Of a stretch of DNA of 64,000 bases, positions 31,131 to 39,168 are shown one piece after another. The stretch is from contig NC_005042.1 of assembly GCF_000007925.1 (NCBI RefSeq), positions 1 to 64,000 on the forward strand. The letters are read 5' to 3'. The first letter of the stretch is position 1, and each line of letters begins with the position of its first letter. The translations under genes and the position numbers were made by a program. A model generated the notes under the pieces. The model was given only the letters and a program-made list of their open reading frames with translations. It did no database searches and had not been told where the DNA came from. The DNA comes from Prochlorococcus marinus subsp. marinus str. CCMP1375 (GTDB lineage: Bacteria; Cyanobacteriota; Cyanobacteriia; PCC-6307; Cyanobiaceae).

Positions 31131-31283
31131 ATGGAGATTGAAGAACAAAATAGATTGCAATTTATTATGGGAATTGTTATTTCGTGTATAGGGTTAGCAG
31201 TGTTTTTTGCACCTGAACAACCTCATGAATTTGCATCTATTTGTCAGAAGTACAATACATCTAATGCTTGTCAAGTTTGGTAA
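31131..31283 (+). CDS. Small single-span membrane protein (50 aa)
   Basis: Starting at ATG 31131 (MEIEEQNRLQ) the product has a hydrophobic segment at residues 11-28 (FIMGIVISCIGLAVFFA) and a short C-terminal part with two cysteines (ICQKYNTSNACQVW). An in-frame ATG at 31011 would add 40 residues without character that overlap the divergent epimerase gene, so I prefer the short form. The paired cysteines suggest an exposed disulfide or metal site. No function is recognised. Confidence 0.55.
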   Translation: MEIEEQNRLQFIMGIVISCIGLAVFFAPEQPHEFASICQKYNTSNACQVW

Positions 31284-31286
31284 TTC

Positions 31287-31679
31287 TTAGGCAGCTTTTA
31301 TATCCCATTTAATTTTAGAATTTTTCTCTAATTCTTTTGGTTGGGCCCATTGAAGTAGTCTCATTGCCAAGCTTATATCTCCATCTATCCAAGCTCTTAT
31401 TGCCATAGCTCTTCTTGGATCATAAAAACGTTGTTTTCTATACCAGTAAAAAGCTTCAGTATCTGATTTTTTACCATTGCATGATAGACAAGCTGGCACA
31501 CAGTTTTCAGTAATACTTAATCCACCTTTACTGCGAGGTAGAATATGATCAATAGATTCAGAAGCATTTCCGCAATATATACATCTTTTTGCAGTGTAAC
31601 TATGAAGTGATTTTCTCCATTGACGATCGCGTAATTTTGGGCAGAAATCTTCTAGGAAGACGGCATCCCGATTCTGCAT
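31287..31679 (-). CDS. HNH endonuclease-domain protein
   Basis: The 130-residue protein has an HNH nuclease module with zinc-binding cysteine pairs: CIYCGNASESIDHILPRSKGG (residues 33-53) and CVPACLSCNGKKSD. The conserved His in DHILPR and the Asn in ENCVPACLSC match the active site of HNH enzymes. A C-terminal helical part follows. Standalone HNH proteins of this kind are common in cyanobacteria and have no assigned role; there is no sign of an intron, intein or phage nearby. Confidence 0.85.
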   Translation of the reverse strand: MQNRDAVFLEDFCPKLRDRQWRKSLHSYTAKRCIYCGNASESIDHILPRSKGGLSITENCVPACLSCNGKKSDTEAFYWYRKQRFYDPRRAMAIRAWIDGDISLAMRLLQWAQPKELEKNSKIKWDIKAA

Positions 31680-31804
31680 TCGCGCTCGATAATTGATTTT
31701 ATGGTGACTTACTTTTATAAATAGTCAATGTATAGAACACTGCATTGCTGAGCTTTTATGTGCTTTGTAAATGAATTGATATAGATATTTGCTTTAAATC
31801 CCTT

Positions 31805-32185
31805 TTAATAACTATATCTATCTTCGACATATCCTTTATTTACCTTTTTTTCTTCTACATTACCCTCTAGATCTTCCTCATTCTTAGGATAGAGGTCTCC
31901 AAGATGTTGAATACAGTCTTTATATGTATCTGGGCTACCCACTACCTGTTGAACGATAATAGTAGCGGCTTGCCTAGGGGATATTTTAAATAGTCCTCCT
32001 CTTTCATTTTTTAGTGACTGATAAGCTGCTAACCAGCTAGATGCATGGTCATTTCCACCATTTCTCATTACGCAGTAAATATCAACGCCTTGAGATCCTG
32101 CATTTGCTAATGATCCAACGATGGTTGAAATTGTTATTGCTGCAATTGATATAGGCAGAAAAAATAAATTTTTCTTGTTGCTCAT
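31805..32185 (-). CDS. Secreted small protein, conserved in picocyanobacteria
   Basis: The 126-residue product has an N-terminal signal peptide (residues 5-28, FFLPISIAAITISTIVGSLANAG) and a mature domain with two cysteines (DIYCVMRNGGND and YKDCIQHLGDLY) and the segment HASSWLAAYQSLKNERGG. An acidic, lysine-rich tail ends it. The cysteine pair could form a disulfide in the periplasm. I recognise no functional family. Confidence 0.7.
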   Translation of the reverse strand: MSNKKNLFFLPISIAAITISTIVGSLANAGSQGVDIYCVMRNGGNDHASSWLAAYQSLKNERGGLFKISPRQAATIIVQQVVGSPDTYKDCIQHLGDLYPKNEEDLEGNVEEKKVNKGYVEDRYSY

Positions 32186-32862
32186 AACTAAAAATTCTTC
32201 TTGGTTTCTTTCAAGATATCTATATGCTTTCGAATGTCTAGTTTGTTTGCCTGAATCATTTCTCGAATCTATTGCAATATTCGTACTAATAGAAGGTATT
32301 CAGAGTCAAATAGTAATTAATCTGACGGCATGTAATAAAGCTATTGCAGGACTGATGCAAGATTCAGCTTCTACTACACTCATATCCCTAATGCTTCCAG
32401 GAGTTGCACTTAACAAGGATTTATTTGATCAACTTCAATTAATCGTTTACTTCAAAGTCCAAGATTCATCCTTGTTGATACTAATGGAATAGTTTTTGAA
32501 AATTGATGTTTCTAAAGACCGGTATAAGGCTATGAGTAGGTTGTTAGTCTTTTCCAATAGCAATTTGAAGTATGTTTTTCTACCTTGAGGCCATATCAGC
32601 TATTGCCCTTGATGCTTAACAGTTCAACTCCTAATAATGCACCTGCAATAGTGGCCACTGGCATATCGTTGGGAATTTTTAGTATTCTAAAGAGATAAGC
32701 AGCGAGAACACAAATGAATAAACTACTCTAAATACATTTGTTAGGTTTTTTAGATTATGGTGAACTTCGCTATTAATAAGTTATTTGTTTTTTCTAGATG
32801 CATTAAGACTTGAGAATTTTGTATTTATGTGTTGTGATCAGTGCAAATGCAATTTTTACTAA
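32186..32862. other. 677-bp stretch without an intact gene
   Basis: No intact convincing gene lies here. An open frame at the left (plus strand to 32492) has no recognisable protein character and overlaps the secreted-protein gene. The right half holds the decayed membrane-protein gene at 32596-32803. No tRNA or repeat is visible. Confidence 0.6.
32596..32803 (-). pseudogene. Decayed small membrane protein gene (two frameshifts)
   Basis: On the minus strand, three overlapping reading frames join into one plausible protein of about 70 residues. The first frame starts at ATG 32803 (MHLEKTNNLL). The second continues INSEVHHNLKNLTNVFRVVYS. The third, stop-bounded at 32596-32727, gives FICVLAAYLFRILKIP then NDMPVATIAGALLGVELL. 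The last part contains two hydrophobic runs typical of membrane segments. Frame changes fall near 32770 and 32714. The smooth joining of protein-like segments suggests a once intact gene; alternatively only the 43-codon C-terminal frame matters. The family is not recognised. Confidence 0.4.
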
Positions 32863-33150
32863 ATGGGATCTTCATGTTCATTCAGGATTACGCGGACCGC
32901 AGAAGATCTTGCTCAAACTGTTACTGCTATTTCTCAGAGATTAATCAAACTAGAGCAGCGAATAGAAGCTTTAGAATTGACATCAATTCAACCTAAAGAA
33001 GTTCAATCGGATGAAGAATTGGTAATGCTTGATGGTGTTGATCAGCTTTTACAAGAATGTAAGGGACTTTTGAATAACTCTTCTAATGATTTTGATTCTG
33101 ATGAAGTATGGGTTGAAGAAGATAAAGGTAATCAAGAGATGGCTGCTTAG
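32863..33150 (+). CDS. Hypothetical coiled-coil protein (95 aa)
   Basis: The 95-residue product is predicted soluble and helical: a heptad-like segment runs from about residue 12 to 42 (AEDLAQTVTAISQRLIKLEQRIEALEL), followed by an acidic region (EEDKGNQEM near the end). Codon use matches neighbours. It lies between the gene-poor stretch and the convergent aminotransferase gene. No function can be assigned. Confidence 0.6.
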   Translation: MGSSCSFRITRTAEDLAQTVTAISQRLIKLEQRIEALELTSIQPKEVQSDEELVMLDGVDQLLQECKGLLNNSSNDFDSDEVWVEEDKGNQEMAA

Positions 33151-33188
33151 ATTTACTGTCTCAGTAGATTTAGATAAAGTAAATATTC

Positions 33189-34343
33189 TTAATTACTTCT
33201 TTCATTAAGTATTTTTGTTGCTATAGCAACCCCTGTTCCTATAGGATATTTTGATTTTCCTAGTTTATTTAGAGTTGCTTCTATAGATGCTATAGCTGTA
33301 ATTATGTCCCTATCGTTAATAAATCCAAGGTGACCAATTCTAAATATTTTGCCTTTAAGATTATCTTGACCGCCAGCAAGTAATATATCAAAATCTTCTT
33401 TTACAGTTTTTCTTATTTTTTCTGCATCTATACCTTCTGGCATTATTGAAGTGATTGAAGGACTTCCAAAACCGTTTTTAGCAAATAGATTTAATCCAAT
33501 TGATTTCATAGCTTCTTGTGTAGCTTTCATATGTCTCTGATGGCGCATAAATATTGATTCCAGTCCTTCTTCTTTCATCATTATTAGGGCTTCTTCTAGA
33601 GCAAAATATAGATTGACTCCTGGCGTGAATGGATTACTATCTTTATCAACTGTTTTTTTATAAGATATTAAATCAAGATAAAATTTTGGTAAGTCTGAAC
33701 GTATATTTGCTTGCCAAGCTTTTTCGCTCATTGCGACGAAACTTAAGCCTGGTGGCATCATATATCCTTTTTGGGATCCAGATGCAATAACATCTACTCC
33801 CCAATCATCCATTTTAACTTCACATGCACCAATACTCGTTACACAATCTGCAATTGTGATTGCATTCTTGTGATGTTTTACATAGCTACTAATTTTTTCT
33901 AGATCATTAATTACACCCGTTGATGTTTCAGAATGAGTGATAATTACTGCTCGTATATCTTGATGATCATTTAGAAGATTTTTAAAATTTTCAGGATCTA
34001 AAGGTTCACCCCAATTTGCTTTCACAGTTATTACTTCAAGTCCATATGCTTTAGCAACTTTGACCCATCTTTCACCAAATTTTCCATTTTCGCCGCAGAT
34101 TACCTTGTCACCTTTGCTAAGTGTGTTAATTATTCCAGCTTCCATAGCAGCTGTTCCACTGCCAGTAATTGTTAAGACATCACCTTTAGTTTGATGAAGC
34201 CATTTTAGAAGTTCTGTAGTACTTTTGACAATGTCTTGAAACTCTCGACTCCTATGGCCAATAGGATGCTTGCTAAGTGCTTTGAGTACTCTTTCAGGGA
34301 CAGGTGTGGGTCCTGGGATCATTAACGTAAGTTTTTCTTTCAT
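33189..34343 (-). CDS. Class V aminotransferase (serine/alanine-glyoxylate type)
   Basis: The 384-residue PLP enzyme matches the alanine/serine-glyoxylate aminotransferase group: MIPGPTPVPERVL near the start, HRSREFQ, the nucleotide-like GSGTAAMEA, DCVTSIGA, and the PLP lysine in SGSQKGYMMPPG near residue 192. In cyanobacteria it would use glyoxylate from photorespiration; the family has also been annotated as a soluble hydrogenase subunit, which the sequence does not support. It is divergent from cbiD with a 74-bp gap. Confidence 0.9.
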   Translation of the reverse strand: MKEKLTLMIPGPTPVPERVLKALSKHPIGHRSREFQDIVKSTTELLKWLHQTKGDVLTITGSGTAAMEAGIINTLSKGDKVICGENGKFGERWVKVAKAYGLEVITVKANWGEPLDPENFKNLLNDHQDIRAVIITHSETSTGVINDLEKISSYVKHHKNAITIADCVTSIGACEVKMDDWGVDVIASGSQKGYMMPPGLSFVAMSEKAWQANIRSDLPKFYLDLISYKKTVDKDSNPFTPGVNLYFALEEALIMMKEEGLESIFMRHQRHMKATQEAMKSIGLNLFAKNGFGSPSITSIMPEGIDAEKIRKTVKEDFDILLAGGQDNLKGKIFRIGHLGFINDRDIITAIASIEATLNKLGKSKYPIGTGVAIATKILNERSN

Positions 34344-34417
34344 GGACCAGGTATTGATAAAAGCTATCTTAAAAAACTATCTAGGAAATTGGTTTTGTTT
34401 TTTATTCTTTTGTTGAT

Positions 34418-35563
34418 TTGAGAGGATTCACACTTCCAGTATGGGTGGTTGCTGCTGCAAAGGCTGCAGTGAAAGTTTTAATTGGAGAGTCTTGGCAGTC
34501 GCATGAAGTAATTGAATTGTTGAACAATGAAGAATCAATAGTTGTTCCAATTAGATCAGCATCTATTTTGGACAATGGAGAAAAAGCTTTAGGCATTACT
34601 AATTGTGATCCAGGGGAGTGTCTAGACTTAACAAGAGGTTTGGAGATTTGGGTTTGCCTTAGATACATAGAAAATCAGCAGATAATTTCTTCAGATGGTT
34701 TAGAACTTGAGCCATGGTTGAAAATTATTCCAGGTTATGGAGTAGGTAAATTTGATTTGACAAATGACATCTCTATTTCTGAATTTGCTAGACAATTGCT
34801 AATTGTAAATCTAAAGCCTTATAGAAAAGAAGGATATTCTCTTAATTTGGAAATAATTTTTCCTTCTGGACAAGAATTAGCAGAGAAAACAAGTAATCAT
34901 GCTTTTGGAGTGGTAGATGGTCTTGCTTTAATTGGGACTCAAGCTGATGTTCAGGAAAGTGCATCTCCAAAGAAACTTCAAAGTACAATTCATGCTTTGC
35001 GTAGTCGATGTGCAGAATCAAGTTTCACTGGTTCTTTGATATTTGTAATTGGTGAAAATGGATTGGATTTAGCTTTGCAATATGGAATTGATTCTTCTAA
35101 AATTATTAAAACAGGTAATTGGCTAGGACCTTTGCTAGTTGCTGCTGCTCAAGAAAAAGTCCAGCAATTATTGATATTCGGCTATCATGGCAAATTAATT
35201 AAATTAGCTGGTGGTGTGTTTCACACTCATCATCATTTGGCTGATAATCGTTTGGAGACTTTGATAGCTTTCGCTGTTAAGGAAAGAATTCCGTTGTCTT
35301 TAATAAAGGAATTTGAGGAAGCAGTTTCTATTGAGGCAGCCTTATCAATATTGGAAAACAAAGATATTTCTACTGCCAAAAAACTTTGGAAAAGATTGGC
35401 AGTAGAGATTGAAAAAAGAAGTATTGACTATGTTAAAAGGTATGAGACATCTTCTATTGAAATAGGAGCTGTCATGTTTGATAGAGCCAGAAAAATTCGA
35501 TGGGCTGGCAATTATGCTCTGAAGCAAATTAATTCTTTTGGACTGAAACTTGAAGACTATTAA
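34418..35563 (+). CDS. cbiD: Cobalt-precorrin-5B C(1)-methyltransferase
   Basis: CbiD methylates C1 in anaerobic cobalamin (pseudocobalamin) synthesis. The 381-residue protein starts GFTLPVWVVAAAKAAVKVL, the family's N-terminus, and keeps PGYGVGKFD near 107, GENGLDLALQYG near 210, and the C-terminal FGYHGKLIKLAGGVFHTHHHLAD near 252. The start is TTG 34418, with no ATG or GTG between it and the upstream in-frame stop. Together with riboswitch-hupE and queG it shows B12 synthesis and use by this cell. guaA follows 53 bp later. Confidence 0.93.
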   Translation: MRGFTLPVWVVAAAKAAVKVLIGESWQSHEVIELLNNEESIVVPIRSASILDNGEKALGITNCDPGECLDLTRGLEIWVCLRYIENQQIISSDGLELEPWLKIIPGYGVGKFDLTNDISISEFARQLLIVNLKPYRKEGYSLNLEIIFPSGQELAEKTSNHAFGVVDGLALIGTQADVQESASPKKLQSTIHALRSRCAESSFTGSLIFVIGENGLDLALQYGIDSSKIIKTGNWLGPLLVAAAQEKVQQLLIFGYHGKLIKLAGGVFHTHHHLADNRLETLIAFAVKERIPLSLIKEFEEAVSIEAALSILENKDISTAKKLWKRLAVEIEKRSIDYVKRYETSSIEIGAVMFDRARKIRWAGNYALKQINSFGLKLEDY

Positions 35564-35616
35564 TACAATTCTCTCTATTCTAAGTTTTACAAGATTTTTG
35601 GTTTCTTTTTGTAGAG

Positions 35617-37203
35617 ATGTCTGATCCTAAGGTTACAACTCAGCGGAACCCATCCATTGTCATTCTTGACTTTGGTTCCCAATATTCTGAGTTAATAGCC
35701 AGAAGAATTAGAGAAACAGAAGTTTATTCAATGGTATTGGGATACAACTCTTCAGTTGAAGAATTAAAGAAATTGTCTCCTCAAGGAATTATTTTAAGTG
35801 GAGGACCTAGTTCGGTGTATGAGGAAAAGGCACCACTTTGTGATCCAAGTATTTGGGATTTGGATATACCTATTTTGGGCGTCTGTTATGGAATGCAAGT
35901 AATGGTGAAACAATTAGGAGGTCTTGTAGGAGAAGCAATTGGAAAGGCTGAATACGGGAAAGCACTTTTGCAGGTCGATGATCCAACTGCATTACTAACT
36001 AATGTCGAGAATGGTTCGACAATGTGGATGAGTCACGGAGATTCAGTGAAGCAATTGCCCGCTGGATTTGTACGATTGGCACATACGACAAATACGCCAG
36101 ATGCAGCGATTGCTTGCCATGATCGTCGTTTTTATGGGGTTCAGTTCCATCCTGAGGTGGTTCATTCGACGGATGGAATGGTAATCATTCGAAATTTTGT
36201 CCACAATATTTGTCGATCTAAGCCTGATTGGACTACAAATACGTTTATTGATGAGGCAATAAATGATGTTCAGGAAAAGGTTGGTAAGAAAAGAGTTTTA
36301 CTTGCACTGTCAGGTGGTGTTGATTCTTCCACCCTTGCATTTCTTTTAAAAAAAGCTATCGGAAATCAACTTACTTGCATGTTTATTGATCAAGGTTTTA
36401 TGCGAAAAGGTGAACCAGAATTTTTGATGGAATTTTTTGACAAAAAGTTTCATATAAATGTTGAATATATAAATGCTCGAGATCGATTTCTAGATAAATT
36501 ACAAGGTGTTAGTGATCCTGAAAAGAAAAGAAAGATTATAGGTACAGAATTTATTCGTGTTTTCGAAGAAGAAAGTTTACGTTTAGGTCCTTTTGATTAT
36601 CTTGCTCAAGGAACACTTTATCCTGATGTTATTGAGAGTTCTGGCACAAATATTGACCCCAAAACTGGAGAAAGAATAGCAGTAAAAATTAAGAGCCATC
36701 ATAATGTTGGAGGTCTTCCTAAGGATTTACAATTTAAATTAGTTGAACCATTGAGAACATTATTTAAAGATGAAGTAAGAAAAGTTGGTAGATCATTGGG
36801 ATTACCTGAAGAGATAGTTAACCGTCATCCTTTTCCAGGCCCAGGGCTTGCTATTCGCATCTTGGGTGAGGTTACTAAAGAAAAATTAAATTGTCTTCGT
36901 GATGCTGATCTAATAGTTCGAGAAGAAATAGCAGATGCAGGTTTATACCATCAGATCTGGCAGGCTTTTGCTGTTTTATTACCAGTTCGTTCAGTTGGCG
37001 TTATGGGAGATCAACGTACATATGCGTGGCCAATTGTTTTGCGATGTGTGTCTAGTGAAGATGGAATGACAGCAGATTGGTCTCGTTTGCCCAACTCTTT
37101 GTTAGAAAAAATATCCAATCGAATTGTTAATGAGGTTAATGGTGTTAATCGTGTGGTTTTAGATATAACAAGTAAACCTCCAGGAACCATTGAGTGGGAA
37201 TAG
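35617..37203 (+). CDS. guaA: GMP synthase (glutamine-hydrolysing)
   Basis: GuaA makes GMP from XMP. The 528-residue protein has a class I glutamine amidotransferase (residues 14-200; nucleophile in GVCYGMQ near 90, HPEV near 176), an ATP-pyrophosphatase domain with [10 protein letters not shown] near 234, and the C-terminal dimerisation domain ending KPPGTIEWE. The last 22 bases recur 772 bp downstream (37954-37975), one synonymous base different. The 3' end of guaA is a known integration hotspot for genomic islands in several bacteria. Confidence 0.97.
   Translation: MSDPKVTTQRNPSIVILDFGSQYSELIARRIRETEVYSMVLGYNSSVEELKKLSPQGIILSGGPSSVYEEKAPLCDPSIWDLDIPILGVCYGMQVMVKQLGGLVGEAIGKAEYGKALLQVDDPTALLTNVENGSTMWMSHGDSVKQLPAGFVRLAHTTNTPDAAIACHDRRFYGVQFHPEVVHSTDGMVIIRNFVHNICRSKPDWTTNTFIDEAINDVQEKVGKKRVLLALSGGVDSSTLAFLLKKAIGNQLTCMFIDQGFMRKGEPEFLMEFFDKKFHINVEYINARDRFLDKLQGVSDPEKKRKIIGTEFIRVFEEESLRLGPFDYLAQGTLYPDVIESSGTNIDPKTGERIAVKIKSHHNVGGLPKDLQFKLVEPLRTLFKDEVRKVGRSLGLPEEIVNRHPFPGPGLAIRILGEVTKEKLNCLRDADLIVREEIADAGLYHQIWQAFAVLLPVRSVGVMGDQRTYAWPIVLRCVSSEDGMTADWSRLPNSLLEKISNRIVNEVNGVNRVVLDITSKPPGTIEWE
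37182..37203 (+). repeat. Left copy of 22-bp direct repeat (guaA 3' end, attL-like)
   Basis: The 22 bp that encode the end of GuaA (GTIEWE and stop) match 37954-37975 at 21 of 22 positions. The single difference is a synonymous third-position C/T in the Thr codon. A further 9-bp match (TAGTTATAG at 37221-37229 and 37993-38001) has the same spacing in both copies. Confidence 0.85.
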
Positions 37204-37241
37204 CATTGACTACTAAAAAGTAGTTATAGATTAAAAGATAC

Positions 37242-37324
37242 ACTTCACCGTGGAACCTTTTCAATATTCAAGTGACAGAGTGACAACGGATCTCAAGCAG
37301 GTACTTCACCGTGACTTCACCGTG
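37242..37324 (+). repeat. ACTTCACCGTG repeats, left group (3 copies)
   Basis: The 11-bp sequence ACTTCACCGTG occurs at 37242-37252, 37303-37313 and 37314-37324; the last two are a perfect tandem pair. All have the same orientation. The group lies between the end of guaA and the lipoprotein gene. Confidence 0.9.
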
Positions 37325-37486
37325 GGACGTTGTGAGTGTCTCTACGGAGAAATCGTAGATAGTATGTTTTCTCTACACTTGGGATTTAAATTTTAAGATT
37401 CAGTTCCTATGAATCTATCAACGACTTCTCTACTAAGTATTTAAATAGGCACAAATTAAAGCAAGGAAGTTAAAGATAGATAAAGT

Positions 37487-37505
37487 GAAAATGAATATCA
37501 TTATT
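37487..37505 (+). promoter_or_regulatory. Fur/Zur-like operator upstream of the lipoprotein gene
   Basis: The 19 bp match the Fur consensus GATAATGATAATCATTATC at 15 positions and contain the inverted repeat AATGA-ATA-TCATT. The site ends 8 bp before the lipoprotein ATG, where a bound repressor would block transcription or early elongation. Zur boxes look similar, so iron and zinc control cannot be told apart. AT-rich sequence raises the risk of a chance match. Confidence 0.45.
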
Positions 37506-37513
37506 ATTTTTTA

Positions 37514-37666
37514 ATGCGTAAGTTTGCTCTTACTTTGATCGCTGGTTTTTCTCTACTCACTCCTATGCTTGTGACTGGTTGTCAGATGGGATCTGACGAA
37601 AAAACAGAAGAGCATCATCAGGACCATCATGATGATGACCATAAGGGACATCATCATGATCATTAA
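37514..37666 (+). CDS. Small histidine-rich lipoprotein (50 aa)
   Basis: The 50-residue product has a lipoprotein signal: positive MRK, hydrophobic FALTLIAGFSLLTPMLV and lipobox VTGC with Cys at 23. The mature 28 residues contain 10 His and many Asp/Glu (EEHHQDHHDDDHKGHHHDH), a metal-binding composition for zinc, nickel, cobalt or copper. A Fur/Zur-like operator precedes it and a strong terminator follows within 60 bp, so it is a complete single-gene unit. There is no clear Shine-Dalgarno, as often in this genome. It lies between duplicated guaA ends and may be mobile cargo. Function in metal storage or buffering at the membrane is inference. Confidence 0.7.
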   Translation: MRKFALTLIAGFSLLTPMLVTGCQMGSDEKTEEHHQDHHDDDHKGHHHDH

Positions 37667-37688
37667 TTAGTTAAATTATTTGCGATTT

Positions 37689-37725
37689 AAAAAGCACTCT
37701 TCTCATTTGAGTGGAGTGCTTTTTT
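37689..37725 (+). terminator. Terminator after the His-rich lipoprotein gene
   Basis: A stem AAAAGCACTC (37690-37699) pairs with GAGTGCTTTT (37714-37723) around a 14-nt loop, and ends in a T run to 37725. The A tract before it means it could also work on the minus strand. It lies 23 bp after the lipoprotein stop. Confidence 0.8.
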
Positions 37726-37874
37726 GAAACAGAACTAGTGTCTGAAAAGGTGTGCTATTTTTCCTTTTCTAAGAATTAGACCTTGAAGAGACCAACATCA
37801 CTAGAAATATTTGTTCGATTTAGAAGCAAAATATTGTAGTCACTTTTGCCAACTCAAAATATTCTTTGAAAAGA

Positions 37875-37896
37875 ACTTCACCGTGACTTCACCGTG
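37875..37896 (+). repeat. ACTTCACCGTG tandem pair, right group
   Basis: Two perfect tandem copies of the same 11-bp unit (37875-37885 and 37886-37896) lie in the same orientation as the left group. They fall after the lipoprotein terminator and 57 bp before the right guaA-end repeat, so they are unlikely to be the promoter element of the lipoprotein gene. Confidence 0.9.
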
Positions 37897-37953
37897 CTAT
37901 TATTAAAGAAATAAACCCTGTCTATGACTGCGTTTTTACACCCCATATATGGT

Positions 37954-37975
37954 AGGAACTATTGAGTGGGAATAG
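37954..37975 (+). repeat. Right copy of 22-bp direct repeat (attR-like)
   Basis: This displaced copy of the guaA 3' terminus still reads as GTIEWE and stop but has no guaA sequence upstream of it. It is what site-specific integration into the guaA 3' end would leave at the far side of an element. Confidence 0.85.
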
Positions 37976-38157
37976 TCGATAGCGTTAAATCATAGTTATA
38001 GTCTAAAAATTTATTTTTATAGGGGTTTAGTATGCTTTGACGATTTATTAAAGCGTTAGTTAAACTTGCTATGGGTTCTTGTTGTTTCTTTTATTTTTTT
38101 AGACTGGTTAATTAGCCTCATAATCGTTATTTTGACTTTGTATTTATAAAACTAAAA

Positions 38158-38769
38158 TTGACAATAGCTAATCAGCCTGAATTAAGTATTGATCGGCGAC
38201 TTCAGTACGACAGCATACAAGTATCAGGAAAAACGATTTTCTTGAATCCTTTTTTGTATTGGCGCCGATTTGATACTAATACTGATAGATGGTTACGAGA
38301 GCCTGGCCAGATTGGGGAAGATCAAATTGTTATTAATAGAGGACGCTTTTACCCAGAGCTAGATTGGGATTTTTTAGATGAGGAAGAGCGTAATATTAAG
38401 GATGCTGCGGTTGAGATGTTTTTAAAAAGCCTTGATCTGGTAAGTACTTTCCATCCAGATCTTAGTGCAGGGCAGCTATTGGAGGTAGAACGCAAAATGG
38501 CTGTCACTAAGAAGCGTGCGTTTGAAAGATGGGTGGAGAAGTCGTTTAGAAGAAGATTGAAACTGGAAAATCAAGAGAAGCAACGTTTTGCAAGAGAGCG
38601 CTTTTTGAGAGAATGGAAAGAATGGTTCATACTTGAAACTACTCAAAAAGCACTTTTGCCTTTTGTGGCTATTTGCTTTCTTGCAGTCTTTGGAGGTTGG
38701 TCCTTGGGTTTTTCTAGCAATAGCTGTACACCATATTTTTCATCTACAAATAACACAGTAATCAAGTAG
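38158..38769 (+). CDS. Hypothetical protein with C-terminal membrane anchor
   Basis: The 203-residue product has a soluble N-terminal part (LNPFLYWRRFDTNTDRWLREPGQ), a long charged helical region at about 105-160 (ERKMAVTKKRAFERWVEKSFRRRL) and one hydrophobic segment at 166-185 (LPFVAICFLAVFGGWSLGF). It is probably tail-anchored in the membrane. Start is TTG 38158. The next gene begins 9 bp after its stop, suggesting co-transcription towards the penicillin-binding protein gene. Function unknown. Confidence 0.7.
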   Translation: MTIANQPELSIDRRLQYDSIQVSGKTIFLNPFLYWRRFDTNTDRWLREPGQIGEDQIVINRGRFYPELDWDFLDEEERNIKDAAVEMFLKSLDLVSTFHPDLSAGQLLEVERKMAVTKKRAFERWVEKSFRRRLKLENQEKQRFARERFLREWKEWFILETTQKALLPFVAICFLAVFGGWSLGFSSNSCTPYFSSTNNTVIK

Positions 38770-38778
38770 CCTTTATTT

Positions 38779-39138
38779 ATGGCTCAAAATAGATTTCAAA
38801 ATATTCACCTTTCTTTGATGGAAGATTTCCTTCCAGTTGGAATGGCTTTCATAGAAAGAGTTCAGAAAGGAGGACTGGCAAAAGTAATCGATGGAGTTAC
38901 TTCTAGTGATGATCCAATACAAACGTTTAGGGGTGAAGGCTCTTCAGCTGCTCAGTTAATTAGAGAAAAGCTAGATGAGTTTGTTCCTGGTTTAGGAAAT
39001 CCTGCTCTGGAAGTTAAAGTTTCTACAAATACTTATGAAGAAAATGATGATACTTTAGTACAAATATTGAGTAGAATAGAGGATAGAGTTGATAAAATAA
39101 ATTCTTGTTTAGAGAATTCTATAGATATTAAATATTAA
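38779..39138 (+). CDS. Hypothetical protein (119 aa)
   Basis: A soluble 119-residue protein of mixed composition: MAQNRFQNIHLSLMEDFLPVGMAFIERVQKGG at the start, a central loop with GEGSSAAQLIREKLDEFVPGLGNP, and a C-terminal helix (TLVQILSRIEDRVDKINSCLE). No domain is recognised. It sits between a membrane-anchored hypothetical protein and the PBP gene with short gaps, probably in one operon. Confidence 0.7.
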   Translation: MAQNRFQNIHLSLMEDFLPVGMAFIERVQKGGLAKVIDGVTSSDDPIQTFRGEGSSAAQLIREKLDEFVPGLGNPALEVKVSTNTYEENDDTLVQILSRIEDRVDKINSCLENSIDIKY

Positions 39139-39168
39139 ATGCTTTATTAAGTTTAATTTTTCAATATA

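Larger units (their letters stand above)
37204..38157. other. 954-bp guaA-downstream region with mini-element
   Basis: This stretch holds the repeats, the Fur/Zur-like operator, the small lipoprotein gene and its terminator, described separately. It also holds a 6-bp hairpin right after guaA (ACTACT 37209-37214, AGTAGT 37219-37224). Nothing recognisable lies in 37726-37870 or 38002-38157 apart from the probable promoter region of the next gene. Confidence 0.7.

Noticed and set aside
31287-31679. HNH gene as a homing endonuclease or phage gene
   Set aside because: No intron, intein, att repeat or phage gene is nearby, and the gene sits among core genes with similar base use.
32121-32492. Open frame of 123 codons on the plus strand
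   Set aside because: It overlaps the secreted-protein gene on the other strand, has no recognisable domain and no good start context. I could not tell whether it is a remnant.
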